Below, piece by piece: positions 7,552 through 14,221 of a DNA stretch of 16,637 bases (its first letter is position 1; the number at the start of each line of letters is the position of its first letter). The position numbers and the translations under genes were made by a program. Source of the DNA: JBOFCS01 sp051646185 (lineage in GTDB: Bacteria > Actinomycetota > Actinomycetes > Mycobacteriales > Mycobacteriaceae); assembly GCA_051646185.1 (NCBI GenBank), contig JBOFCS010000058.1, positions 1 to 16,637 of the forward strand, written 5' to 3'. The notes under the pieces are model-generated. The model had not been told where the DNA came from. It worked only from the letters and a program-made list of their open reading frames with translations, and did not search any database.

Positions 7552-9114
7552 TTAACCCCCGGCTGAGTAGGTACACATCGTCTCGGCAGCAGCAACAGCA
7601 TTAAGCACCGCTTTGGCTTTATTTTGCGATTCATTATCTTCGTACTCAGCATCAGAATCAGCCACAATCCCACCACCAGCTTGCACATAGGCAATGCCGT
7701 TTTTCATGACAGCAGTACGAATGGCAATAGCGGTATCGGCATTACCAGCAAAATCAAGGTAACCAACAATGCCGCCATATAAACCACGGCGAGTTGATTC
7801 TAATTCTTCAATCAGCTCCATTGCTCGAACTTTTGGCGCACCAGAAAGAGTACCAGCGGGGAAACATGCGGTAACCGCATCAAGTGCGCCCTTACCTTGT
7901 GCCAACTGTCCCGAAACAGTTGAAACCAGATGCATCACATGACTATACCGCTCAATATGACGATAGTCACTAACTCGAACAGTACCTGGTTGACATACCC
8001 GACCAAGATCATTGCGACCAAGGTCGACCAACATTAAATGCTCCGAGTTTTCTTTCTCGTCAGCAAGTAGGCTTTTTTCTAAAAGGATGTCATCTTCCTC
8101 CGAAGCTCCGCGCCACCGAGTACCTGCAATAGGATGAGTAGTAGCTCTTCCATCAGTAACAGTAACAAGTGCTTCCGGACTGGAACCCACAATCGAAAAA
8201 TGCGTGCCGCCAACCCCGTCGGGGATATGCATTAAATACATATACGGGCTGGGGTTCGAGGCCCTAAGCATCCGATACACATCTAAAGGATCGGCCGTGG
8301 TCTCCATTTCAAAACGCTGCGAAAGCACTACCTGGAAAGCCTCACCAGCTTTAATCTCCTCAACAAGCCTTCGCACTCCGGCTCCATGTTGTTCCGGTGT
8401 GCGCTGGCGCTGAAATTGCGCTTCCGGTCGAGCAAAAGTTGACACCGTTGAGGGAGCAGAAGCAGCAAGAGCTGCGGTCATAACATCAAGTCGACATACC
8501 GCATCGTCATACGCCTGATCTACATTCTCGCCAGAACCGTCCCAGTTCACAGCATTAGCGATAAGAGTAATTGATCCTTCATGATGATCAACAGCGGCAA
8601 TATCAGTTGCCAAAAGCATCACCATGTCTGGAATTTTCAAATCATCAACGGCCAACTCCGGCAAACGCTCAATCCGACGCACAATGTCATACCCGAGAAA
8701 CCCGACCATACCGCTGCTTAATGGTGGAAGATCAAGAAGTTTTTCGGTACGAAGCAGCTCCAAGGTATCGCGCAAAGCAACGATAGGGTCGCCACCACTT
8801 GGCGCCCCCGCCGGGACCGCACCTTGCCATGTCGCCTTGTCGTCAATAACGGTAAGAGCGGACGGACTACCCGCCCCAATAAATGACCACCGTGACCAGG
8901 AACGACCATTCTCAGCAGATTCCAGGAGAAACGTTCCAGGACGATTTGCCCCAAGTTTGAGGTAGGCAGACAGTGGTGTCTCCGAATCAGCCAGTACCTT
9001 TCGTGTCACTGGAACAACCCGGTGATCAGCGGCAAGCGCAATAAATTTATCCCGTGAGGTTGTTGCGTCTACTCGACCCAATGATCGATCCTCAGACAAA
9101 CTAGACCCATGCAT
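7552..9114 (-). CDS. trpE: Anthranilate synthase component I
   Basis: Converts chorismate to anthranilate using ammonia supplied by a TrpG glutaminase, which is not in this window. The 520-residue frame shows an N-terminal regulatory domain with LLES-x10-S, the motif that binds tryptophan for feedback inhibition. The chorismate-binding domain follows, with GSSPEALV, PIAGTRWRG, GRNDLGRV, FPAGTLSGAPKVRAME and VQAGGGIVADS. It closely resembles the M. tuberculosis TrpE I recall. The start is uncertain: ATG 9114 matches homologue length, while ATG 9126, ATG 9123 and a GTG at 9150 are in frame. It opens the trp operon and diverges from bcpB with only 67 bases between the starts, so its promoter probably overlaps bcpB. 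No leader peptide rich in Trp codons is visible. Confidence 0.96.
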   Translation of the reverse strand: MHGSSLSEDRSLGRVDATTSRDKFIALAADHRVVPVTRKVLADSETPLSAYLKLGANRPGTFLLESAENGRSWSRWSFIGAGSPSALTVIDDKATWQGAVPAGAPSGGDPIVALRDTLELLRTEKLLDLPPLSSGMVGFLGYDIVRRIERLPELAVDDLKIPDMVMLLATDIAAVDHHEGSITLIANAVNWDGSGENVDQAYDDAVCRLDVMTAALAASAPSTVSTFARPEAQFQRQRTPEQHGAGVRRLVEEIKAGEAFQVVLSQRFEMETTADPLDVYRMLRASNPSPYMYLMHIPDGVGGTHFSIVGSSPEALVTVTDGRATTHPIAGTRWRGASEEDDILLEKSLLADEKENSEHLMLVDLGRNDLGRVCQPGTVRVSDYRHIERYSHVMHLVSTVSGQLAQGKGALDAVTACFPAGTLSGAPKVRAMELIEELESTRRGLYGGIVGYLDFAGNADTAIAIRTAVMKNGIAYVQAGGGIVADSDAEYEDNESQNKAKAVLNAVAAAETMCTYSAGG

Positions 9115-9168
9115 ACTCACCATCATCCCAGGTGCCCACTTCACGCACACGGTTCGGGGCGAAGCGAG

Positions 9169-9174
9169 TACCGT
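9169..9174 (+). promoter_or_regulatory. Candidate -10 element of bcpB (leaderless transcript)
   Basis: TACCGT fits the TANNNT -10 pattern common in Mycobacteriales and ends seven bases before the bcpB ATG. Transcription would then start at or next to the A of the start codon, giving a leaderless mRNA. This agrees with the weak ribosome-site match (CAGG directly before the ATG). Inference from one short motif. Confidence 0.35.
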
Positions 9175-9176
9175 CT

Positions 9177-9191
9177 CAGGTATGAAACCTG
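9177..9191. promoter_or_regulatory. Inverted repeat around the bcpB start codon
   Basis: CAGGT (9177-9181) and ACCTG (9187-9191) flank ATGAA. An outer CTC/GAG (9175-9177, 9192-9194) extends the symmetry with one unpaired base. It could be an operator shared by the divergent bcpB and trpE genes, or an RNA hairpin exposing the AUG in its loop. Short and possibly fortuitous. Confidence 0.25.
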
Positions 9192-9643
9192 GAGACCAAG
9201 TTAACGATTTTGTGCTACCCGATCAGTATGGCACCGCTACTCACCTTACCGAGTTGCTAAGCAAGGGGCCACTAGTCCTCTTTTTCTATCCTGGCGCTTC
9301 CACTCCTGTCTGCACGGCTGAAGCCTGTCATTTTCGTGATCTTGCCAGTGAGTTTGCAGCCGTAGGTGCCTCTCGCGCAGGGATCAGTACCGATACCATT
9401 GACGCCCAAGCGCACTTTTCTCATTCCCAAAAATTTGACTACCCACTGTTGTCTGATACTGAGGGCAAGATTGCCCAACAATTTGGCGTTAAGCGCGGGC
9501 TACTCGGAAAGCTAGCTCCAGTCAAACGCGCCACATTTATCATTGATACTGATCGCACCATTATAAAAGTCATCACCAGTGAGCTACGGGCAAATGTGCA
9601 CGCCGACCAGGCTTTGGAGTTTTTACAGACCTATCAGCGGTGA
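9182..9643 (+). CDS. bcpB: Peroxiredoxin, BCP/PrxQ type
   Basis: A thiol peroxidase that reduces hydrogen peroxide and organic hydroperoxides in the cytosol. The 153 residues form one thioredoxin-fold domain. The active site PxxxTxxC is PGASTPVC (37-44): Thr41 and peroxidatic Cys44. A second Cys at 49 has the five-residue spacing of atypical 2-Cys PrxQ enzymes and should be the resolving cysteine. The usual Gly before Cys44 (TPGCT) is Val here. LLSD and FGVKRGLLGKL also match the family. The gene is divergent from trpE, as bcpB (Rv1608c) is in M. tuberculosis (from memory). ATG 9182 is the only ATG/GTG start in frame; the upstream codons offer none. The MarR gene follows after 49 bases. Confidence 0.93.
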   Translation: MKPGDQVNDFVLPDQYGTATHLTELLSKGPLVLFFYPGASTPVCTAEACHFRDLASEFAAVGASRAGISTDTIDAQAHFSHSQKFDYPLLSDTEGKIAQQFGVKRGLLGKLAPVKRATFIIDTDRTIIKVITSELRANVHADQALEFLQTYQR

Positions 9644-9692
9644 CCATATACTTCACTATCTAACCCAGAAATCAATCTACGGTGGAAACACA

Positions 9693-10172
9693 ATGACTAA
9701 AACTGCTTGGCTCAATAATAACGAGCAAGATGCTTGGCGGGCAATCGTTTCGGTGATTATGCGGTTGCCCTCAGCATTGGACACCCAATTACAACGCGAA
9801 TCTGGGCTTACCCATTTTGATTTTTCGGTTTTAGTACAACTTTCCGAAGCACCTGAAAGAACCTTGCAACTAAGCGAACTAGGCAAACGTGCAAATTCTT
9901 CGTTATCACGGCTATCGCACGTTGTCACAAAATTGGAGCGCCAAGGCTGGGTGGAACGCAAGCCCATCGCTGGAAGTCGCGGGTTTAATGCCACACTCAC
10001 TGATTCGGGGTTCCTCAAACTTTCCGAGGCAGCCCCCGGGCATGTGGAAGCCGTCCGGGCCTTACTCTTTGACGGACTAACTGCCAGCCAAGTTCAACAG
10101 CTAACCAAAGTCGCAACAGCCATTAGTAAGCAAATAGATCTCGGGCTCGCAGCCGGGATTGGTCGGGCCTAG
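9693..10172 (+). CDS. MarR-family transcriptional regulator
   Basis: A 159-residue DNA-binding protein. The winged helix-turn-helix core spans about 37-110: LTHFDFSVLVQLSEAPERT, then LSELGKRANSSLSRLSHVVTKLERQGWVERK, where the second helix is the likely recognition helix, then a wing around GSRGFNATLT. N- and C-terminal helices should form the dimer interface. The longer frame starting at 9579 overlaps bcpB; ATG 9693 is preferred because it has GGTGG upstream and aligns with family starts. Position behind bcpB suggests co-transcription and perhaps a redox- or xenobiotic-responsive role, but the ligand and targets cannot be read from the sequence. No Cys is present, so direct thiol sensing of the OhrR type is unlikely. 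Confidence 0.92.
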   Translation: MTKTAWLNNNEQDAWRAIVSVIMRLPSALDTQLQRESGLTHFDFSVLVQLSEAPERTLQLSELGKRANSSLSRLSHVVTKLERQGWVERKPIAGSRGFNATLTDSGFLKLSEAAPGHVEAVRALLFDGLTASQVQQLTKVATAISKQIDLGLAAGIGRA

Positions 10173-10173
10173 C

Positions 10174-10353
10174 TCAGTCCAGTGAAACCCCGCCCACACC
10201 CCAACTATCCCGCGGAATCTCAGTAATAGTCACCCATACTGAGGTTTCAGATTTACCTGTTGCTTGCGCATAGGCTTTAGTGACGGCTGCGATCGTCTCA
10301 CGCTTGCATTCGGACGTAAGACCGGGGGTTTGACTAATCTGGATTAGTGGCAT
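10174..10353 (-). CDS. 4-oxalocrotonate tautomerase family protein (small ORF)
   Basis: A 59-residue protein that starts Met-Pro, so removal of Met leaves the catalytic N-terminal proline of this family. PLIQIS forms the first strand, a helix runs over about 13-31, and SVWVTITEIPRDSWGVGG carries the second strand and the family's GxGG turn. Proteins of this type form hexamers and move protons in unsaturated keto acids. Compared with classic 4-OT, Arg11 is Leu and Arg39 is Trp (numbering after Met removal), and Phe50 is Trp, so the substrate is probably different. It lies 33 bases after hisI, so it is likely read with the his operon, and its stop is one base from the convergent marR stop. No clear ribosome site is seen. 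Confidence 0.85.
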   Translation of the reverse strand: MPLIQISQTPGLTSECKRETIAAVTKAYAQATGKSETSVWVTITEIPRDSWGVGGVSLD

Positions 10354-10386
10354 GAATACTATTGTGCCACTAGGAGAGTAACTGGC

Positions 10387-10728
10387 CTAGTCGGATAATA
10401 AAATATCAGCATCAAAACAAGTATGGGTACCGGTATGACAAGCCGGACCCACCTGATCCACAATGATCACCAATGCATCTCCATCACAATCAAGCCTCAC
10501 TTCATGCACATACTGGCTATGCCCGGAGGTTTCACCCTTGACCCAATATTCCTGGCGGGACCGTGAAAAATATGTTCCCTTGCGAGTGTGCAAGGTTCGA
10601 AACAATGCTTCATCATCCATCCAAGCAAGCATCAAAACTTTATTAGTGCTCCGCTCTTGGACCACAGCGGCAACTAAGCCCTCAGCATTACGCTTGAGCC
10701 GAGCCGCAATTGCAGGGTCAAGATTCAT
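10387..10728 (-). CDS. hisI: Phosphoribosyl-AMP cyclohydrolase
   Basis: Opens the purine ring of phosphoribosyl-AMP, the third step of histidine synthesis. This is the 113-residue single-domain form without a HisE fusion. The metal-binding residues are visible: DCDGD (80-84) for Mg and Cys97, Cys104 with His98/His102 in CHTGTHTC for Zn. MLAWMDDEAL and SRSRQEYWVKGETSGH are family-typical substrate-site stretches. The ATG overlaps the hisF stop by four bases (ATGA), coupling it to hisF. A separate hisE must lie elsewhere in the genome. Confidence 0.96.
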   Translation of the reverse strand: MNLDPAIAARLKRNAEGLVAAVVQERSTNKVLMLAWMDDEALFRTLHTRKGTYFSRSRQEYWVKGETSGHSQYVHEVRLDCDGDALVIIVDQVGPACHTGTHTCFDADILLSD

Positions 10729-11498
10729 CTCACCACAATACCTTTGGCGCGCATAGCATTTTTGACCTCACCAATACTTAAATCACCAAAGTGAAAAACA
10801 CTGGCGGCCAGAACCGCATCGGCACCGGCAGCAACAGCTGGCGCAAAATGCTCAACTAATCCTGCTCCACCGCTGGCAATCACAGGAACACTTACCGCTG
10901 CGCGAGCTGCAGCAATCATCGGCACATCAAAACCAGTTTTTGTTCCATCAGCGTCCATCGAGTTCAGCAAGATCTCGCCAACCCCCAGTTCCGCTCCCCG
11001 CACTGCCCACTCAATTGCATCCAGTCCGGTACCCCGCTTACCACCATGCGTTGTCACTTCCCAGCCAGAAGCGGTATCAGGCTGTCCATCTGAGACAGTC
11101 CTGGCGTCAACTGATAAAACAATGCATTGCGAACCAAAACGCTCACTAAGTTCTTTAAGCAGTTCCGGTCGAGCAATTGCCGCAGTATTAACACTAACTT
11201 TGTCAGCACCAGCTCTCAGCAACGTATCCACATCTGATACCGTACGGACCCCACCTCCTACCGTCAACGGAATAAATACCTGTTCGGCAGTCCTACGCAC
11301 TACATCGAGCATTGTCCGACGTTCCCCGGAAGAGGCTGTCACATCTAAAAAAGTTAGCTCGTCTGCACCTTGTGCATCGTAAGCAGCGGCAAGCTCAACT
11401 GGATCCCCGGCATCACGCAAGTTCTGAAATTTCACCCCTTTAACCACGCGTCCAGCATCTACATCTAGGCAAGGAATAACCCGAACTGCTACTGTCAT
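10725..11498 (-). CDS. hisF: Imidazole glycerol phosphate synthase, cyclase subunit
   Basis: Works with HisH: ammonia released by HisH reacts with PRFAR on HisF to give imidazole glycerol phosphate and AICAR. It is a 257-residue TIM barrel with catalytic Asp12 (PCLDVDAGRVVKG) and Asp131 (LSVDART), and phosphate sites at GGGVRT and ASGGAG. The frame is open 48 bases further upstream, overlapping the phosphatase gene; ATG 11498 is used because homologues begin at this point, with GAG eight bases upstream. It follows the phosphatase stop by seven bases and overlaps hisI. Confidence 0.96.
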   Translation of the reverse strand: MTVAVRVIPCLDVDAGRVVKGVKFQNLRDAGDPVELAAAYDAQGADELTFLDVTASSGERRTMLDVVRRTAEQVFIPLTVGGGVRTVSDVDTLLRAGADKVSVNTAAIARPELLKELSERFGSQCIVLSVDARTVSDGQPDTASGWEVTTHGGKRGTGLDAIEWAVRGAELGVGEILLNSMDADGTKTGFDVPMIAAARAAVSVPVIASGGAGLVEHFAPAVAAGADAVLAASVFHFGDLSIGEVKNAMRAKGIVVR

Positions 11499-11505
11499 TA
11501 TATGC

Positions 11506-12333
11506 TCAACTTTCCAGATATGACGCTGGGTCACCCAGTGCTGCAATAATTTCTATGACTTCACCATGGACGCCAGGAGCTCCAACAACTGCCGACTCTG
11601 AGTTCCACTTCCACGAGTTACCCCGCAGATCACTGACCACCGCTCCTCCTGCTTGTGCTAACGCCACCCCGGCTGCATGATCCCAAATTTGGTGCCCAAA
11701 GCTCACTGCACATCCGATAACACCCGCCGAAGCAAAAGCCAGATCAATACCAGTAGCTCCGTGCATTCGAATCCGAGACGATACTCTAGAAATTGCACCA
11801 AGAGCCGCTAACCGAAACCTCCCTGGGTACTGCCCCTGACTATCAATATTCAAACCACCAAGAGCAACAATAGAATCGGTTAACTTGCCCGCACTAAGCC
11901 TTGGCAACTGTTTTCCGTTACACAGCACCGGCCCATTAACCGAAGCTGCATAGCGTTGATTCAACAATGGCAGCCAGGTAAATCCTGCTACTGGAATCCC
12001 GTTGTGCAACAAGCCAACCAGAATCCCCGCTAAGGGAGAACCGGCTGAATAATTAAAAGTTCCATCCACCGGATCAATAACCCATACCGTACCTTGATCC
12101 GCGGGCGGTCCGCCGTATTCTTCACCGTGCACCGCAAATCCTGTGCGTTTACTGAGCTCAGTGGTTAGTGTTTGTTCAAGTTCGAGGTCCACCGCAGTAG
12201 CAAAATCATCAGTACCCTTAGCTAGTGCGCTGGGAGCACCAAGGCCCGCGATAAATCGTCCTTCAATAGCAGATAATAATTCACCGACAACGTGAAGCAA
12301 CCCGTCAACATCTTCGGTGAAAGTTTCAACCAT
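11506..12333 (-). CDS. impA: Inositol monophosphatase family phosphatase
   Basis: A 275-residue Mg-dependent phosphatase. The family metal site is complete: Glu71 (GEEYGG), Asp87 and Asp90 in IDPVDGTFN (86-94), and Asp218 in WDHAAG (217-222). It resembles M. tuberculosis ImpA (Rv1604), which occupies the same place between hisA and hisF. The substrate is open: inositol phosphate is the classical assignment, but members of this superfamily (HisN) act as histidinol-phosphate phosphatases in actinobacteria, and no other histidinol phosphatase is in the window. ATG 12333 lies four bases after the priA stop, so it is tightly coupled to the his genes; no ribosome site of its own is evident. Confidence 0.93.
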   Translation of the reverse strand: MVETFTEDVDGLLHVVGELLSAIEGRFIAGLGAPSALAKGTDDFATAVDLELEQTLTTELSKRTGFAVHGEEYGGPPADQGTVWVIDPVDGTFNYSAGSPLAGILVGLLHNGIPVAGFTWLPLLNQRYAASVNGPVLCNGKQLPRLSAGKLTDSIVALGGLNIDSQGQYPGRFRLAALGAISRVSSRIRMHGATGIDLAFASAGVIGCAVSFGHQIWDHAAGVALAQAGGAVVSDLRGNSWKWNSESAVVGAPGVHGEVIEIIAALGDPASYLES

Positions 12334-12337
12334 GAGG

Positions 12338-13072
12338 CTATTTCGAAACCGCTGCTAACGCATCAACAAGGGTAAACCGTCTGGCATACAAAGCTTTTCC
12401 AACAATCGCCCCTTCGATACCTTGAGGTACCAACGTGGCGATTGCTTCCAAATCTGCAATCGTCGATACCCCGCCTGAGGCAATGACCGGAGCCTGAGTC
12501 ATCGCAGCTACCTGAGTTAGTAGTTCAAGATTTGGACCAGTGAGCATACCATCTTTGGTGACATCAGTAACCACATATCGAGAACAACCATCTCGATTAA
12601 GTCGCTCAAGTACCTCCCATAAATCCCCACCATCACTGACCCAACCACGGCCCCGCAATCGATTCTGCCCATCAATAATCCGAACATCAAGCCCCACCGC
12701 TATTCGCTCACCGTAACGAGCAATGGCCGAGGAACACCAGAGTGGATCTTCTAAGGCCGCTGTTCCAAGATTCACCCGAGCACAGCCGGTCGCTAACGCA
12801 GCTTCAAGTGAAGCATCATCACGAATACCTCCGGAAAGCTCAACATCGACATCAAGTTCCCCAACGACCTCAGCCAGCAGTTCCCGGTTTGAACCACGCC
12901 CAAAGGCCGCATCAAGGTCAACCAGATGCACCCACTGCGCTCCAGCGCTCTGCCACTCCAATGCTGCATCACGGGGAGACCCATAGTTGGTCTCGCTACC
13001 AGCCTCTCCCTGCACCAAGCGCACGGCTCGTCCATCGGCTACATCAACGGCGGGAAGAAGAACAAGGCTCAC
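12338..13072 (-). CDS. priA: Bifunctional ProFAR / PRA isomerase
   Basis: An (beta-alpha)8 isomerase that serves histidine synthesis (ProFAR to PRFAR) and, in actinobacteria without trpF, also tryptophan synthesis (PRA to CdRP). The 244 residues have the two catalytic Asp, Asp10 (PAVDV) and Asp174 (VTKDG). The RGRGWVSDGGDLW loop carries Arg142 and Trp144, which correspond by a one-residue shift to the Arg143 and Trp145 known to switch substrate in M. tuberculosis PriA. No trpF is in the trp cluster. The GTG start has AGGG nine bases upstream and lies 11 bases after the preceding small membrane ORF; the phosphatase gene begins four bases after its stop. Confidence 0.95.
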   Translation of the reverse strand: MSLVLLPAVDVADGRAVRLVQGEAGSETNYGSPRDAALEWQSAGAQWVHLVDLDAAFGRGSNRELLAEVVGELDVDVELSGGIRDDASLEAALATGCARVNLGTAALEDPLWCSSAIARYGERIAVGLDVRIIDGQNRLRGRGWVSDGGDLWEVLERLNRDGCSRYVVTDVTKDGMLTGPNLELLTQVAAMTQAPVIASGGVSTIADLEAIATLVPQGIEGAIVGKALYARRFTLVDALAAVSK

Positions 13073-13083
13073 GTGGCAATACC

Positions 13084-13410
13084 CTAGTCGTTGTACGGCT
13101 CTTCGAGATTTACGGGTCCTTTTTGGCCCTCCACGTGTTCTGTCACATATTCGGTCACTTGATCAGCCACTGTTGGATGTGTGACCACCTCAGCTTGCAA
13201 CGCTCTATCGACCAGCCGCCGCGACACCACTGCCATAGTCGTCAACGAAAGCGCAACAGCGCTGCAGGCAAGAATTAAAGCAATTACTGGACCCGGCTTA
13301 AGTACCGCAAGTGTAATCACCACCATAAGAAGCACTAAAGTAGCTGCGCCCAAAGATAATACGGCGAGACGTGCAAATGACAACTGTGGTTCTTTTTTTG
13401 CTTGGTTCAC
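13084..13410 (-). CDS. Small two-helix membrane protein in the his operon
   Basis: A 108-residue protein of no family I recognise. Two hydrophobic helices lie near residues 15-37 and 42-62, joined by a short KPGP turn. SRR follows, then an acidic soluble tail (VTEYVTEHVEGQKG and a NLEEPYND end). A basic KK before helix one and RR after helix two suggest that both ends face the cytoplasm. The start is GTG 13410, which overlaps the hisH stop by four bases (GTGA); the frame remains open 15 bases further to a TTG at 13425, which is less likely. It ends 11 bases before priA. Membrane ORFs inside the his cluster are also known in corynebacteria (from memory); a role in histidine metabolism is unproven. 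Confidence 0.8.
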   Translation of the reverse strand: MNQAKKEPQLSFARLAVLSLGAATLVLLMVVITLAVLKPGPVIALILACSAVALSLTTMAVVSRRLVDRALQAEVVTHPTVADQVTEYVTEHVEGQKGPVNLEEPYND

Positions 13411-14042
13411 AATGATTGCACCCAATTTTTCAGCAAAGCAGCGCCCGCATCACCAGACTTTTCCGGGTGAAACTGAGTCGCTGACAATGGACCATTCTCC
13501 ACTGCTGCAAGAAACTTGCTGCCATGTTCAGCCCAAGTAAGTTTGGGGGCGGCCAGCATCTCAGATTCGGATAGCTCCCACTTTTGCACTGCATAGGAAT
13601 GCACAAAATAAAAACGGTCGGCAGGGTCAATACCGGCAAATAACACACTATCGGAAGGAGCAGACAAAGTATTCCATCCCATATGCGGCAACACCGGAGC
13701 AAGTAAACGTTCCACTGTACCCGGCCATTGACCACACCCCCGAGACTGCACCCCAAACTCCACGCCAGAATCAAACAAGATTTGCATACCCACACAAATC
13801 CCCAAGACAGGTCTTCCGCCAGCTAATCGCTCATCAATAATTCTGTCCCCACGAACCTCCAATAATCCCTGCATACAAGCGGCAAAGGCACCCACACCTG
13901 GAACAACCAACCCATCAGCGGCAAGTGCCTTTTTAGGGTCAGAAGTTACTTGCACCCGAGCACCGGTACGTTCCAAAGCACGCTCTGCCGAGCGCAAATT
14001 TCCTGAGCCGTAGTCAAAAATAACCACTGAACGCGATGTCAT
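13407..14042 (-). CDS. hisH: Imidazole glycerol phosphate synthase, glutaminase subunit
   Basis: A class I glutamine amidotransferase that hydrolyses glutamine and passes ammonia to HisF. The 211 residues contain the triad Cys83 (GICVGMQ), His192 and Glu194 (QFHPEKSG). The oxyanion strand VPGVGAF (47-53) and HMGWN (120-124) are also typical of HisH. ATG 14042 has GAGG close upstream and lies 26 bases after the 50-residue membrane ORF; its stop overlaps the start of the 108-residue membrane ORF. hisF lies four genes downstream, so the two partner subunits are not adjacent. Confidence 0.96.
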   Translation of the reverse strand: MTSRSVVIFDYGSGNLRSAERALERTGARVQVTSDPKKALAADGLVVPGVGAFAACMQGLLEVRGDRIIDERLAGGRPVLGICVGMQILFDSGVEFGVQSRGCGQWPGTVERLLAPVLPHMGWNTLSAPSDSVLFAGIDPADRFYFVHSYAVQKWELSESEMLAAPKLTWAEHGSKFLAAVENGPLSATQFHPEKSGDAGAALLKNWVQSL

Positions 14043-14068
14043 AGCCTCAGCCTATTCGGGAGAACCGG

Positions 14069-14221
14069 TTATACCAATCTCGGTACCGCACCAACAAGAG
14101 CAAGCAGCGCTAAGGCGACCAGAATTCCAGCAAACAATCTATTGCTTTTCATGGTTGCGTAACTACCTCCAATAAAAAATCCGGAAGCCACCAATAACAA
14201 TACTGCTACCGGATTAGTCAC
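14069..14221 (-). CDS. 50-residue membrane protein between hisB and hisH (small ORF)
   Basis: A small ORF found by reading the hisB-hisH gap. GTG 14221 overlaps the hisB stop by four bases (GTGA), the same arrangement seen at hisC/hisB and hisH, and the frame runs 50 codons to TAA at 14069. The product starts MTNPVAVLLLVASGFF, has a Gly-rich end to helix one (FFIGGSY), a short basic hinge (MKSNR, 24-28) and a second helix (about 29-46), ending PRLV. This gives a two-helix membrane hairpin. The coupling and the clean membrane pattern argue for a real gene. Unknown ORFs at about this place have been reported in the corynebacterial his operon (from memory). Function unknown. Confidence 0.75.
   Translation of the reverse strand: MTNPVAVLLLVASGFFIGGSYATMKSNRLFAGILVALALLALVGAVPRLV

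Noticed and set aside
9115..9181. Trp leader peptide or attenuator ahead of trpE
   Set aside because: Only one in-frame Trp codon is present and there is no terminator-like hairpin; the interval is too short for a standard attenuator.
9579..9692. 38-residue N-terminal extension of the MarR protein
   Set aside because: It overlaps the bcpB 3' end, and ATG 9693 has an upstream GGTGG and matches the usual MarR start.
10170..10200. Bidirectional terminator between marR and the tautomerase gene
   Set aside because: The stops are one base apart and no G+C hairpin with flanking T-runs is present in either direction.
12742..13278. 178-codon plus-strand frame opposite priA
   Set aside because: It is antisense to a clearly conserved gene, and its translation is rich in His, Gln, Arg and Pro without structure; a shadow frame.
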